Assembly: GCF_024294805.1 (NCBI RefSeq)
Contig: NZ_JANCLU010000010.1
Span: 1 to 64,000, forward strand
Reading direction: 5' to 3'
Length of the DNA: 64,000 nt
Source of the DNA: Alsobacter ponti
Lineage (GTDB): Bacteria > Pseudomonadota > Alphaproteobacteria > Rhizobiales > Beijerinckiaceae
The notes beneath the pieces are model-generated. The model was given only the letters and a program-made list of their open reading frames with translations. It was not told where the DNA came from and searched no databases. Positions 17,081 to 28,153 of this stretch are shown here, in pieces (the stretch's first letter is position 1; every line of letters begins with the position of its first letter). A program made the translations under genes and the position numbers.

Positions 17081-18454
17081 ATGCAGACCAACTTCGCCCC
17101 CGAGCAGCTGAAATCCTCCGCCATGCAGAGTTCGGAGAAGATCCTGCGCACCTGCGTGCATTGCGGCTTCTGCACGGCGACCTGCCCGACCTACCTTCTG
17201 CTCGGCGACGAGCTGGATTCGCCGCGCGGGCGCATCTACCTCATCAAGGACATGCTGGAGAACGGGCGTCCCGCGACGCCGCAGGTGGTCAAGCACATCG
17301 ACCGCTGCCTCTCCTGCCTGTCGTGCATGACGACCTGCCCGTCGGGCGTCCACTACATGCATCTCGTCGACCACGCCCGCGCCTATATCGAGGACACCTA
17401 CGACCGGCCATGGACGGACCGCGCCATCCGCAGGCTGCTCTCGGCGGTGCTGCCCTATCCGGCGCGGTTCCGCGTCGCGCTGCTGGCGGCGGCGCTGGGC
17501 CGGCCGCTGCGCCCCCTGGTGCGCCGGCTGCCGCGCGTCGGCGCGCGGCTGGCCGCGATGCTCGACCTCGCGCCGCGCCGCCTGCCGAACAAGGCGCCCG
17601 CGAGCGAGGGGAAGTCGCCGGCGGTCGGGCCGCGCCGCGCCCGCGTCGCCATGCTCACCGGCTGCGCGCAGCCGGTGCTCGACCCGTTCATCAACGAGGC
17701 CGCCATCCGCCTGCTGAACCGCCACGGCGTCGAGGTGGTGCTGCCGAAGGGGGAAGGCTGCTGCGGCGCGCTCGTCCACCACATGGGCGAGGAGAAGCGC
17801 GGCCACGCGCTGGCGCGCGCCAACATCGAGGCGTGGACGCGCGAGATCGAGGGCGAGGGGCTCGACGCCATCCTCATCACCGCGTCGGGATGCGGCACCA
17901 CGATCAAGGACTACGGCTTCATGTTCCGCGACGATCCCGCCTGGGCTGAGAAGGCGCGGCGCGTCTCCGAGCTGGCGCTGGACGTGACCGAATATCTCGC
18001 GAAGCTCGACCTCGCCGCGCCGGCGCGCGAGACCGGCGACGTCGTCGCCTACCACTCCGCCTGCTCCATGCAGCACGGGCAGAAGATCACCGACCTGCCC
18101 AAGACCCTGCTGAAGCGCGCCGGCTTCGTGGTGAAGGACGTGCCGGAAGGGCACATCTGCTGCGGCTCCGCCGGCACCTACAACATCCTGCAGCCCGAGC
18201 TGGCGGGGCAATTGCGCGAGCGCAAGGTCGGCAACATCGAGAAGCTGCGCCCGGCCATCGTGGCGACGGGCAACATCGGCTGCATGACGCAGATCGGCAA
18301 GGGCTTCGCCGACCGCGGCGACCGCACGCCCATCGTCCACACGGTGGAGCTGCTCGACTGGGCGACCGGCGGGCCGATGCCGCCGGCGCTGGCCGACGCC
18401 GGCTTCGCCCACCGTCCGGTCCGGGAGCCGGAGCCGCTGGCGGCGGCCGGGTAA
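17081..18454 (+). CDS. glcF: Glycolate oxidase iron-sulfur subunit GlcF
   Basis: 457 residues, 12 bases after glcE. Two 4Fe-4S motifs lie near the N-terminus (CVHCGFCTATCP from Cys25, CLSCLSCMTTCP from Cys76). Two CCG domains follow, with EGCCGALVHHMG and HICCGSAGTYN. This is the standard GlcF layout. It carries electrons from the flavin subunits to the membrane acceptor. Product glyoxylate can enter the malate synthase reaction encoded at 25.6 kb. Confidence 0.93.
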   Translation: MQTNFAPEQLKSSAMQSSEKILRTCVHCGFCTATCPTYLLLGDELDSPRGRIYLIKDMLENGRPATPQVVKHIDRCLSCLSCMTTCPSGVHYMHLVDHARAYIEDTYDRPWTDRAIRRLLSAVLPYPARFRVALLAAALGRPLRPLVRRLPRVGARLAAMLDLAPRRLPNKAPASEGKSPAVGPRRARVAMLTGCAQPVLDPFINEAAIRLLNRHGVEVVLPKGEGCCGALVHHMGEEKRGHALARANIEAWTREIEGEGLDAILITASGCGTTIKDYGFMFRDDPAWAEKARRVSELALDVTEYLAKLDLAAPARETGDVVAYHSACSMQHGQKITDLPKTLLKRAGFVVKDVPEGHICCGSAGTYNILQPELAGQLRERKVGNIEKLRPAIVATGNIGCMTQIGKGFADRGDRTPIVHTVELLDWATGGPMPPALADAGFAHRPVREPEPLAAAG

Positions 18455-18527
18455 TCGGTACAACCAGCTAACGAAATATTATCGCGCCGCAATCCAGGAT
18501 AGCCGCATCGGTCCGCCGGGCGGCTTC

Positions 18528-19070
18528 ATGTTTCGCGTCGAATACCACAAGCTCCGCTTCCTCGTCGTCGACGACAACACCTACATGCGGCGCATCATCA
18601 AGACGCTGCTGCACGGCTTCGGCGCGCGCGAGGTGCTGGAGGCGGAGGACGGCGCGGCGGCAATCGACGCCTTCACCTCGCACTGCCCCGACATCGTGCT
18701 CACCGACTGGGAGATGCCGATGATCAACGGCATCGACATGACCAAGCTGATGCGCGCGCCCGACAACAGCGTGAACCCCTACGTGCCGATCATCATGATC
18801 ACGGTCCATTCCGAGCGCCACCGCGTGCTCGAGGCGCGCGACGCCGGCGTCACCGAATTCCTGGTCAAGCCGCTGTCGGCGCGCATGCTGCACCAGCGCA
18901 TCCTGGGCGTGATCGCCAATCCGCGCCCGTTCATTCGCACGGAGACGTTCTTCGGCCCGGACCGGCGGCGCACCAAGACGGCCAATTACGACGGCCCGGA
19001 GCGGCGCTCCGGCGAGGCGCAGCTGATCCCGCCCCCGCGGCTCGCCCGAGGACTTGTGGACGAGAGGTGA
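18528..19070 (+). CDS. CheY-like single-domain response regulator with C-terminal tail
   Basis: 180 residues. The receiver domain fills about 8-130, with the acidic pair DD in FLVVDDNTYMRR, phospho-acceptor Asp60 in LTDWEMP, and the conserved Lys in LVKPLSA. A tail of about 50 residues (PFIRTETFFGPDRRRTK and a Pro-rich end) has no DNA-binding domain; this tail type recurs in alphaproteobacterial receivers near motility genes. Four bases after its stop begins an Hpt-like gene, so the two form a coupled pair. Start at the ATG 18528 fits the receiver N-terminus. Partner kinase is unknown. Confidence 0.85.
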   Translation: MFRVEYHKLRFLVVDDNTYMRRIIKTLLHGFGAREVLEAEDGAAAIDAFTSHCPDIVLTDWEMPMINGIDMTKLMRAPDNSVNPYVPIIMITVHSERHRVLEARDAGVTEFLVKPLSARMLHQRILGVIANPRPFIRTETFFGPDRRRTKTANYDGPERRSGEAQLIPPPRLARGLVDER

Positions 19071-19074
19071 GGCG

Positions 19075-19575
19075 GTGACGACGACGACCAAGACGGCGAC
19101 CCACGAGGTCATCCATCCGCCGGCGACGCTGCGTGACAAGGCGCTGAGCGAGCTGCCGGGCCCGGATCGCGATCCCGAGGCGCTGATCGCCCGCGCGCAG
19201 GAGGCCGTCGAGCGCCTCGCGCCGAGCTTCGACACCTGGCTGCGAGACGACGTCGCGGCGCTGCGCGAGGAGGTCGCCGCCTACGCCGCCGCGCAGCGAA
19301 GCGCCGCCGCCGCCGAGGCGCTGCGCGTGCGCGTCCAGAACCTGCGCGGCTCTTGCGCGCAGTTCGGCTACCCGCTGGCGGCGGACGTCGCCGGCCAGTT
19401 CTGCCTGCTGCTGGAGGACGCCGAGGGCCGCGACGCCGACGCCGAAGCGCTTCTGCAGTTCGTCGACGCCATCGGCTCCATCGTGCGCGGACAGGTGCGG
19501 GACGGCTCGGACCTGCTGGCCGCGGAGCTGGTGCGCGCGCTGCGCGCGCTGTCCGACCGCTTGCGCCAGGCCTGA
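19075..19575 (+). CDS. Hpt-like protein lacking the phospho-acceptor histidine
   Basis: 166 residues from GTG 19075 (GAGGTGAGG just before it), four bases after the receiver gene. It is all-helical and Ala-rich. The stretch from residue 83 to 110 looks like the core helix of an Hpt domain, but where the motif HxLKG is expected it reads QNLRG, so the phosphorylated His is Gln88. The rest (SCAQFGYPLAADVAGQFC) still follows the Hpt pattern of Gly and small residues. It may bind the neighbouring receiver without phosphotransfer. The Hpt call is by pattern and could be wrong. Confidence 0.6.
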   Translation: MTTTTKTATHEVIHPPATLRDKALSELPGPDRDPEALIARAQEAVERLAPSFDTWLRDDVAALREEVAAYAAAQRSAAAAEALRVRVQNLRGSCAQFGYPLAADVAGQFCLLLEDAEGRDADAEALLQFVDAIGSIVRGQVRDGSDLLAAELVRALRALSDRLRQA

Positions 19576-19601
19576 CGCGCTCGCCGTCCTCCCAAACGAA
19601 A

Positions 19602-19625
19602 ACGGGCGGCCCGAAGGCCGCCCGT
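19602..19625. terminator. Terminator between convergent signalling genes
   Basis: Perfect 10-base stem (19602-19611 with 19616-19625), CGAA loop. On the minus strand it is followed by GTTTTCGTTT, a good U-rich tail for the chemoreceptor gene ending at 19655; the plus-strand tail is weaker. Confidence 0.75.
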
Positions 19626-19654
19626 TGTGCATTCTAGGCGCGGCGCGCCGCGTC

Positions 19655-21541
19655 CTAGAACTCCTCCCAGCCCCCCTCGCCACCGCCGGCGGCGCGGCGC
19701 TGCGGCGCGGGGCGGGAAGCCGGCCGGGCCGGGGCGCGGCTGAACGCCTCCTCGGCGAGCTTGCGGATGCGGGCGGGCTCGTTCGCCGCCGGCTGGCGAG
19801 GCCGGGAGTCGGGCGTCACCGGCTCGGGCCGCGCCATGGACTGGTGGGTGCGGAACGTCGCCACGATCCCGTTGAGCTGCTGGATCTGGCGCGCCAGCGA
19901 CGTGGCGGCCGAGGCGCTCTGCTCGGCGAGGTTGGCGTTGCGCTGCGTCATCTCGTCCATGTGCGCCACGGCCTGGCTCATCTCGTCGATGCCGTTCGCC
20001 TGCTCGGTGGCGGCGGCGGAGATGTCCGACACGGTGGCGGTGACGCGCCCCGACGCGCCGACGATCTGCCCCAGCGCCTCGCCGGCCGAGCGCACCAGCT
20101 TGACGCCGTTGGCGACCTCGGCCGTCGACGAGCTGATCAGCGCCGTGATGTCCTTGGCCGCTTCGGATGAACGCTGCGCCAGCGTGCGCACCTCGGAGGC
20201 GACGACGGCGAAGCCCTTGCCGGCGTCGCCGGCGCGGGCCGCCTCCACCGCCGCGTTGAGCGCCAGCAGGTTGGTCTGGAAGGCGATGTCGTCGATGACC
20301 GAGGTGATGTCGGTAATCTTCTGCGACGCCGCCTCGATGCGCGCCATCGCCGCCACCGCCTCGGTGACGACCGAGCCGCCCTTCTCGGCGACCTCCATCG
20401 CCTCGCGCGCCGTCTCCACCGCCTCGCGCGAGGACGCGGCGCTGGACTTCACCGAGGCGGCGAGCTGCTCGGTCGTGGCGGCCGTCTCCTCCAGCGAGGA
20501 GGCCTGCTCTTCGGTGCGGCGCGACAGGTCGGTCGCGCCGGTGCTGATCTCGCGCGCCGCCGCGCCGACGTCCTGCGCCGTGTCGTGCAGCGACGACACG
20601 GTCTCGGCCAGGCGGTCGATCGTGTGGTTCAGCGCGTCCCTCAGCTCGCCGAAGCGGCCCTGGTAGGGGGTGGAGATCGTCTGCGTCAGGTCGCCGGCGG
20701 CGAGCGCGCCGAGCGAGGCGGCAAGGTCGCGCGTGGTGGAGTCGAGCTGCGCGTTCAGCGCGTTGATCGACTTGGCGATCTCCAGGATGAAGCCGGTCTT
20801 GCGCTCCAGCGACACGGTCTTGCTGAAGTCGCCGATCGCGAGCGCGCTGACCACCTCCTTGATCTCCGCCTGGGCGGTCATCACGCGCCATTCCAGGACG
20901 GAGCCGATACGTTTCTTCTGCTCGTCCAGGATCGGACAGATCACCAGGTCGAAGATCTGGCGGCCGATGCGGATCTGCGCTGTGTGGCGGCCCGTCATCG
21001 CGTTCACCATGCGGTCCTGGTGAGCAGGGTTGCGGTGGAACAGGCCCATGTTGCGGCCGACGATGGTCTCGGGATCGAAGTCCGGCAGCACGACGCGGAA
21101 GTCGTTGAGATGTTCGCGGAAGAGTTGGGTCGCGGCCTCGTTGAGGTAGGCGATCACGTTGTTCTCGTCGGTCACCATCACCGCGTTGTGGAAGGCGCCG
21201 AGCGCGCCGCGAATGCGGTCGTCCGCCACGCCGTCCTCGCGGAACCGCGACACGGCGCGCGACAGCTCGCCGAGCGAGTCTTTCCGGGTGAGCCAATCGG
21301 GGGAGGGCGGGCGGCCGGCCATCAATAGGCCGGTCAAGCCCCGCAGCCGGCCGGCGTCGCCGCCCAGCACGACGAGCGCCATGACGAGCGCGACGGCCGC
21401 GACGGCCGCGCCGCCGGCGGCGACCATGGCCAGGCTCGACCTCTCGGGAATATAGAACGACGCCAGCGCCACCGGCGCGGCGAAGCTGAGCAGCAACGAC
21501 GCCGCGACCGTCGCGGTCGGGCGATTCAGGATCGACGACAT
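19655..21541 (-). CDS. Methyl-accepting chemotaxis protein with PAS domain (MCP 1)
   Basis: 628 residues from ATG 21541 (GGAG 8 bases upstream). Two hydrophobic segments near the N-terminus (about 9-30 and 38-61) leave almost no periplasmic loop. A PAS domain follows (about 100-215, [17 protein letters not shown]), then a HAMP-like linker and the signalling domain with the hairpin tip around [16 protein letters not shown]. The protein ends in GWEEF after a Pro/Ala-rich tether, the kind of pentapeptide (NWETF type) that docks CheR/CheB. It is an intracellular-sensing receptor. It lies 40 bases after cheW in the same direction. The second MCP at 22339 is a close paralogue. Confidence 0.9.
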   Translation of the reverse strand: MSSILNRPTATVAASLLLSFAAPVALASFYIPERSSLAMVAAGGAAVAAVALVMALVVLGGDAGRLRGLTGLLMAGRPPSPDWLTRKDSLGELSRAVSRFREDGVADDRIRGALGAFHNAVMVTDENNVIAYLNEAATQLFREHLNDFRVVLPDFDPETIVGRNMGLFHRNPAHQDRMVNAMTGRHTAQIRIGRQIFDLVICPILDEQKKRIGSVLEWRVMTAQAEIKEVVSALAIGDFSKTVSLERKTGFILEIAKSINALNAQLDSTTRDLAASLGALAAGDLTQTISTPYQGRFGELRDALNHTIDRLAETVSSLHDTAQDVGAAAREISTGATDLSRRTEEQASSLEETAATTEQLAASVKSSAASSREAVETAREAMEVAEKGGSVVTEAVAAMARIEAASQKITDITSVIDDIAFQTNLLALNAAVEAARAGDAGKGFAVVASEVRTLAQRSSEAAKDITALISSSTAEVANGVKLVRSAGEALGQIVGASGRVTATVSDISAAATEQANGIDEMSQAVAHMDEMTQRNANLAEQSASAATSLARQIQQLNGIVATFRTHQSMARPEPVTPDSRPRQPAANEPARIRKLAEEAFSRAPARPASRPAPQRRAAGGGEGGWEEF

Positions 21542-21581
21542 GGGGAGGACTCCGGAAGGAATTGGGAGAAGGGGAGCGGCG

Positions 21582-22067
21582 TCAGGCGGCCAGCGCGACG
21601 GCATGGCCTTCGCCGACCAGCGCGCCGAGTTCGAGCAGCGAGATCACCTCCGCGCCGCGCACCACGAGCGCGCGCAGCAGGCCCTCGCCGTCGCGCGACG
21701 TCTCGGGCGCGGGGCGCAGGTCCTGCGGATGGATGTCGATGATGTCGGACACGGCGTCGACCAGCAGGCCCACGCAGCGTTCGCCCATGTCGATCACCAC
21801 CACCACGCTGGCGCGCGAGAGGGGCGAGGGATCGAGGCCGAGACGCTGGCGAAGGTCGTAGATGGCGACGATCGCGCCGCGCAGATTGATGACGCCGAGC
21901 ACGTGGCTGGCGGAGTTGGGCAGCGGCGTCGTCTTCTGCCAGCCCCGGATTTCGCGAACGCTGCCGACGGGGACCCCGAAGGCCCGGTCGTCGATTTTGA
22001 AGGTGACGATCTGCTGGGCCTCCCCGGCCCGGGGGTCGGCCCCCTGGGGGCCCTCGGCAATACTCAT
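21582..22067 (-). CDS. cheW: Chemotaxis coupling protein CheW
   Basis: 161 residues from ATG 22067 (GGGAG 9 bases before). The CheW fold is recognisable from [45 protein letters not shown] and [21 protein letters not shown]. CheW links chemoreceptors to the CheA kinase. It is the promoter-proximal gene of a cheW-mcp1 pair. No cheA, cheR or cheB is in the window, so this is a satellite of a main chemotaxis cluster elsewhere. Confidence 0.93.
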   Translation of the reverse strand: MSIAEGPQGADPRAGEAQQIVTFKIDDRAFGVPVGSVREIRGWQKTTPLPNSASHVLGVINLRGAIVAIYDLRQRLGLDPSPLSRASVVVVIDMGERCVGLLVDAVSDIIDIHPQDLRPAPETSRDGEGLLRALVVRGAEVISLLELGALVGEGHAVALAA

Positions 22068-22252
22068 CTGAAATGCTCCCCGCGCAAACGCGCTGGCAAA
22101 TAATGGGGCAGTCCTGACAACGCGCGGCCGCGCCGAACTCCAAAACGGAGCCCTGGAGACGACGCGCAAGGCGAGACTCCGACGACCACAACCACAGTGT
22201 GCGGCAAAATGACTTAACAATTTGTGCGATTGGTTGCCGGGCCCCGGGATCG

Positions 22253-22308
22253 CCCGGCGCAAACGAAAACCCCCGGCCGCGAGGCCGGGGGTTTTCGTTT
22301 GCGCCGGG
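22253..22308. terminator. Very long perfect inverted repeat, bidirectional terminator
   Basis: Arms of 26 bases (22253-22278 and 22283-22308) are perfectly complementary around a GCGA loop. The inner part is a GC-rich stem flanked by A-rich and T-rich runs (AAACGAAAA / TTTTCGTTT), so either strand gives hairpin plus U-tract. It ends the second chemoreceptor gene (minus, stop at 22339). Confidence 0.85.
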
Positions 22309-22338
22309 TCGGCGCCGCGGTTGCGCCGCGAGGTCGGT

Positions 22339-24246
22339 TCAGAACTCGTCCCACCCCGCCCGGCCGCCGGCGGCGGCGCGAGGAGGCGGCGCGTTCGGCG
22401 TGCGCGGCGCGGGGCGCTGCGCGCTCGGCCCGGGGCGCTGCGCGCCCCCCTTGAACGCCTGCTCGGCGAGCTGGCGGATGCGGGCGGGCTCGTTGGGCGC
22501 GGGCCGGGCGGCTTCGGCGGAGGGAGCGCGAACCGCCTGGCCGGTGCGGAACGTGGCGACGATGGCGTTGAGCTGCTGGGTCTGCCGCGTCAGCTCCGAA
22601 GCGGCGGCCGCGCTCTCCTCGGCGAGGGCGGCGTTGCGCTGCGTGATCTCGTCCATGTGCGCCACGGCCTGGCTCGTCTCGTCGATGCCATTGGCCTGCT
22701 CGGCCGAGGCGGAGGAGATGTCCGAGACGATCAAGGTGACGCGGCCCGACGCGCCCACGATCTGCTCCAGCGCCTCGCCGGCGGCGCGCACCAGCTTCAC
22801 CCCGGCCGCGACCTCGCTGGTGGAGGAGGTGATGAGGCCGGTGATGTCCTTGGCCGCTTCGGACGAGCGCTGCGCGAGGGTCCGCACCTCGGAGGCGACC
22901 ACCGCGAAGCCCTTGCCGGCCTCGCCCGCCCGAGCCGCCTCGACGGCGGCGTTGAGCGCCAGCAGATTGGTCTGGAAGGCGATGTCGTCGATCACCGAGG
23001 TGATGTCGGTGATCTTCTGCGAGGCCGCCTCGATGCGCGCCATCGCCGCCACCGCCTCGTTGACGACGCAGCCGCCTTTTTCGGCGACCGCCATCGCGGC
23101 CCTCGCCGTCTCCAGCGCCTCGCGGGAGGAGGCCGCGCTCGACTTCACGGAGGCGGCGAGCTGTTCCGTGGTGGCCGCCGTCTGCTCCAGCGACGACGCC
23201 TGCTCCTCGGTGCGCCGCGACAGGTTGTCAGCGCCGGCCGCGATCTCACGCGAGGCGGCGCTGACGTCGGAGGCGGTCGTCTGCACCGCGTGGACCGTCG
23301 AGGCGAGGCGCGACAGCGTCTCGTTCAGCGAGTCGCGCAGCTCGCCGAAGCGGCCGTGATAGTCCTTGCTGATCACCCCGGTGAGGTCGCCCTCGGCGAG
23401 CCCGGACAGCGACTGTCCCAGTTCGCTGATGGTCGAATCCAGCCGCTCCGCGAGAGCGTTCAGCGCCTCGGCGATGGCGAGCGTGAAGCCGGACTTTCCG
23501 CGCAGCTCGATGCGCCTGCCGAAGTCGCCGTCGGCCAGCGCCGTGACAATCTCCTGGATTTCCGACTGCGCGGTCATGATGTGCCACACCAGCACGGTTC
23601 CCGCGCGCTTTCCGCCCTCGGCGAAGGCCGGGCTGACCGTGAGGTCGAAGACTTGCCGGCCAATGCGCACCCGCGATGTCTGGGCGCGCGACAGCGATTC
23701 GGCGAGGCGTTCCTGATGGGCCGCCCTGCGGTGGAAGATCGCCATGTTGCTGCCGAGCACCTTGTCGGGATCGAAGTCCGGAAGCTGGGCGCGGAAGTCG
23801 TCGAGATGGTCGCGAAAGAGCGCGACCGCCGCCTCGTTCATCGAGACGATGACGTGGTTCTCGTCGGTGACCATCACCGCGTCGTGGCACGCGCGCAGCG
23901 CCGCCGTGAGCCGCGCGCGCTGGGCCTCCGCGTCGCGGGAGGCGGCGACGGCGCGGGCGATGTCGCCGATCTCGTCGGAGCGCGACCGCCACGCGGCGGG
24001 AGGGCCTTCCGCGGCGCGCAGGGCCACGAGCATTCCGGCCACGGCCCGGTCGCGACGCCCGAGCAGCCAGACGGTCGGCGCGAACACCGCGACGAGCGCG
24101 GCGCCGCTCCACGCCAGGAACGGCGCGAGGCCAAAGGTCGAGGGCGGGTACAACACGGCGGCGCCCGCCATCGCGGCGAAAAGGGCGGCCAGCGCGGCGC
24201 CCGCCACGGCGATGGACATCATCTTGGATGAGGTGGTGCGATGCAT
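22339..24246 (-). CDS. Methyl-accepting chemotaxis protein with PAS domain (MCP 2)
   Basis: 635 residues from ATG 24246; a GTG three codons earlier is possible. Layout is as in MCP 1: two N-terminal membrane helices, PAS domain ([17 protein letters not shown]), linker, signalling domain ([19 protein letters not shown]), Pro/Ala-rich tail and terminal pentapeptide GWDEF. Its signalling half is nearly identical in order to MCP 1, while the membrane and sensory parts differ, so the two arose by duplication with divergence of the input end. It lies 133 bases downstream of fliG on the same strand. Ligand or signal is unknown. Confidence 0.9.
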   Translation of the reverse strand: MHRTTSSKMMSIAVAGAALAALFAAMAGAAVLYPPSTFGLAPFLAWSGAALVAVFAPTVWLLGRRDRAVAGMLVALRAAEGPPAAWRSRSDEIGDIARAVAASRDAEAQRARLTAALRACHDAVMVTDENHVIVSMNEAAVALFRDHLDDFRAQLPDFDPDKVLGSNMAIFHRRAAHQERLAESLSRAQTSRVRIGRQVFDLTVSPAFAEGGKRAGTVLVWHIMTAQSEIQEIVTALADGDFGRRIELRGKSGFTLAIAEALNALAERLDSTISELGQSLSGLAEGDLTGVISKDYHGRFGELRDSLNETLSRLASTVHAVQTTASDVSAASREIAAGADNLSRRTEEQASSLEQTAATTEQLAASVKSSAASSREALETARAAMAVAEKGGCVVNEAVAAMARIEAASQKITDITSVIDDIAFQTNLLALNAAVEAARAGEAGKGFAVVASEVRTLAQRSSEAAKDITGLITSSTSEVAAGVKLVRAAGEALEQIVGASGRVTLIVSDISSASAEQANGIDETSQAVAHMDEITQRNAALAEESAAAASELTRQTQQLNAIVATFRTGQAVRAPSAEAARPAPNEPARIRQLAEQAFKGGAQRPGPSAQRPAPRTPNAPPPRAAAGGRAGWDEF

Positions 24247-24379
24247 GAAATACACTCAGGCGTCGAGGAAAACGCCCCTGACCGAAACGGAAGAGGCCAC
24301 GGTCAATGATGTAATCGCAGAGCAATTAACAAGTAACGAAGATCAAGAAACGCCTTGAAGTTGCAAGTATTGTTGCTTG

Positions 24380-25396
24380 CTACTCAAGGATGGCGTCTTC
24401 CTCGCTGCCGGACTTGGCGATGATGATCTCGCCCTTCTCGGCGAGTTCCTTGGCGGTGCGGATGATGCGCTGCTGCGCCTCGTCGGCCTCCTTGAGGCGG
24501 ATGGGTCCCAGCCCCGCCATGTCGTCGAGGAACAGCGCGGCCGCGCGCTGCGTCATCTTGCTGGTGAAGAACTCGCGCGTGCCGGCGGACGCGCCCTTCA
24601 GCGCCTTGGCGAGGTCGAGCTTGTCGACGGAGCGGACCAGCACCTGGGCCGAGTTGGGATCGAGCCGGGTGATGTCGTCGAAGGTGAACATCAGCGCGCG
24701 GATCTTCTCGGCGGACTTGAAGGCGTTGGCCTCCAGCGCCTCCATGAACTTGGCCTCGTTCTGGCGGTCGAAGGCGTTGAAGATCTCCGCCATGGTGTCG
24801 TGCGCATCGCGGCGCGACGACTGCGACAGGTTGGCGATGAAGTTGGTGCGCAGCGAGTTTTCGACCTGGTCCATCACCTCCTTCGACACGTTGTCGAGCT
24901 GCAGGATGCGCAGCATGACGTCGATGGCGAACTCGTCCGGCAGCAGGCTCAGCACCTTGGCGGTGTGGTCCGGGCGCACGCGCGAGAGGATCAGGGCCAC
25001 GGTCTGCGGGTGCTCGGTCTTGAGGTAGTTGGCGAGGATGCCCTCCTGCACGTTGGAGAGGCGCTGCCAGATCGTCTTGCCGGCCGGCCCGCGGATCTCG
25101 TCCATGATCGGGTCGACGCGCTCGCGCGGCAGCAGCTTGATAAGCAGTTCGTGCGTGCGCTCGTAGTCGCCCACCACGGTGAGCCGGCTGTAATGGTGGG
25201 CAAGCTCGCCGATGACGCTCTCGACGTTCTGGGCGCTGACCGAGCCCAGCGTCGACATGGCGAGCGTGACCTGGCGGAGCTCTTCGTCGTCGAGGCTCTC
25301 CCAGATCGGCGCGCCGAACTCCTCCCCCAGCACCAGCAGCAAGACCGCCGCCCGTTCCGGCCCCGAGAGCCTGCTGACCCGCGCCAATTCGGCCAT
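24380..25396 (-). CDS. fliG: Flagellar motor switch protein FliG
   Basis: 338 residues from ATG 25396; a TTG seven codons earlier has no ribosome-binding site. FliG features are visible: LSGPERAAVLLLVLGEEFG at the N-terminus (FliF binding), the EHPQT motif of the middle domain (FliM binding), and a charged C-terminal domain for the stator interaction. FliG forms the rotor ring at the cytoplasmic face of the MS ring. It stands apart from other flagellar structural genes, next to chemoreceptors. A CtrA-like box lies 49 bases upstream. Confidence 0.92.
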   Translation of the reverse strand: MAELARVSRLSGPERAAVLLLVLGEEFGAPIWESLDDEELRQVTLAMSTLGSVSAQNVESVIGELAHHYSRLTVVGDYERTHELLIKLLPRERVDPIMDEIRGPAGKTIWQRLSNVQEGILANYLKTEHPQTVALILSRVRPDHTAKVLSLLPDEFAIDVMLRILQLDNVSKEVMDQVENSLRTNFIANLSQSSRRDAHDTMAEIFNAFDRQNEAKFMEALEANAFKSAEKIRALMFTFDDITRLDPNSAQVLVRSVDKLDLAKALKGASAGTREFFTSKMTQRAAALFLDDMAGLGPIRLKEADEAQQRIIRTAKELAEKGEIIIAKSGSEEDAILE

Positions 25397-25444
25397 GGAG
25401 GTTGTTCCAAAAGGCAATAACGATCCCTAGTTGAGTAGGCCGGT

Positions 25445-25463
25445 ATGGTTAACGATCTCTGAA
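25445..25463 (-). promoter_or_regulatory. CtrA-like box upstream of fliG
   Basis: Read toward fliG the site is TTCA-N7-TTAACCAT. The right half equals the extended CtrA half-site TTAACCAT; the left has one mismatch to TTAA. Flagellar genes are classic CtrA targets in alphaproteobacteria. Confidence 0.55.
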
Positions 25464-25629
25464 CGCCGGCTCGTTCCGCGTCGGTTTCGCGTCGCCTGCA
25501 ACCGGAGGATTATATCCTTTTCGGCGAAACTGCTCTCCATTGACAACGATTTTGCGAAGGCGTCCGCGCGAGCATCATGGCGACCACGAGACGCAAGCGC
25601 GCAGGCGCGAACCGAGAGGAAGACGCTTT

Positions 25630-27231
<1,602 letters not shown>

Positions 27232-27248
27232 GCCGGCTTCCTCGGATT

Positions 27249-27284
27249 CCGCGCCGCCACCGCCCTTGGTGGTGGCCGGCGCGG
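27249..27284 (+). terminator. Imperfect hairpin after aceB
   Basis: A GC-rich hairpin with one bulge, based on the arms CCGCGCCG and CCGGCGCGG plus CCACC/GGTGG, 18 bases after the aceB stop. No T-tract. Confidence 0.4.
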
Positions 27285-27337
27285 ACCCCAGATAGAGGGA
27301 AGCGCGGCTTGGCCGCGACCCTGAAGGACACCGGACC

Positions 27338-28153
27338 ATGACTCCCGAGGAACGCCAGCTTCTCACCGGACTGTTCGAGCGAATCGGCGCCGCCTCCGGC
27401 GCGCCGCGCGACCGCGAGGCGGAGGCCTTCATCGCCGACGCCGTGCGCGTCCACCCCTACGCGCCCTACATGATGGCGCAGACCGTGCTCGTGCAGGAGG
27501 AGGCGCTGAAGGCCGCCGCCGCCCGCATCGCCGAGCTGGAGGCGCGCGCCGCCGAGATGGAGCGCGCCGGGCAGGAGCCGACGAGCTTCCTCGGCGGCAT
27601 CTCCAAATCGCTGTTCGGCGAACCGCCCCGGCGGACCGGCAGTGGCGTGCCGGCGGTCGGGCCGGGCGACAGCGCCCCCGGCGGCGTCTGGAACCGCGGC
27701 CCGTCGCCCGGCTATCCGCCGCCGCCCCCCGCTCCGCCGAATTACGCGCCGTCCGCCGGCTTCGGCCAGGGCCCGTGGGGCGGCCAGCCCGCCTCGGGCG
27801 GCTTCCTGCGCTCGGCCATGGCGACGGCCGCCGGCGTGGCGGGCGGGGCGCTGCTCTACCAGGGCATCGAATCGCTGATGCATTCGCATGGCGGCGGCGG
27901 CCTCACGGGCGGCTCGGCGCTGGCGGGCGACCTCGGCGCGTCCGGGACGGGGCTCGGCTCGCTCGCCGGCACCGGGCTCGACGATCCCAACCTCATGACC
28001 GGCGGCTCGCGGAGCCACGCGGCCGACATCCTCGGCGGCCAGTCGGACGACCTCGCGTCGCATCCGGACGCCGGCGACGACGACACGTTCGACGTCGCCT
28101 CGGACGACGGCGGCGGCGATGTCGGCGGCGACGACGGAGGCGACTGGGCGTGA
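27338..28153 (+). CDS. DUF2076 domain-containing protein
   Basis: 271 residues. The N-terminal 90 residues match DUF2076 (MTPEERQLLTGLFERI, YAPYMMAQTVLVQEEAL, a helical AARIAELEARAAEMER). The middle is Pro/Gly-rich, then comes a short hydrophobic stretch (SAMATAAGVAGGALLYQGIESL) and a very acidic Asp/Gly tail. The family is described as possibly periplasmic, but no signal peptide is seen here. Its stop overlaps the GTG start of the LOG-family gene (GTGA), so they are co-translated. Function unknown. Confidence 0.8.
   Translation: MTPEERQLLTGLFERIGAASGAPRDREAEAFIADAVRVHPYAPYMMAQTVLVQEEALKAAAARIAELEARAAEMERAGQEPTSFLGGISKSLFGEPPRRTGSGVPAVGPGDSAPGGVWNRGPSPGYPPPPPAPPNYAPSAGFGQGPWGGQPASGGFLRSAMATAAGVAGGALLYQGIESLMHSHGGGGLTGGSALAGDLGASGTGLGSLAGTGLDDPNLMTGGSRSHAADILGGQSDDLASHPDAGDDDTFDVASDDGGGDVGGDDGGDWA

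Noticed and set aside
15548-18463. 970-codon antisense open frame over glcDEF
   Set aside because: glcD, glcE and glcF on the plus strand are unmistakable and overlap each other as an operon. The antisense product has no recognisable domain.
18470-18500. CTAA-N7-TTAT before the receiver gene as a further CtrA box
   Set aside because: Two mismatches to the core; too weak to list beside the better sites.
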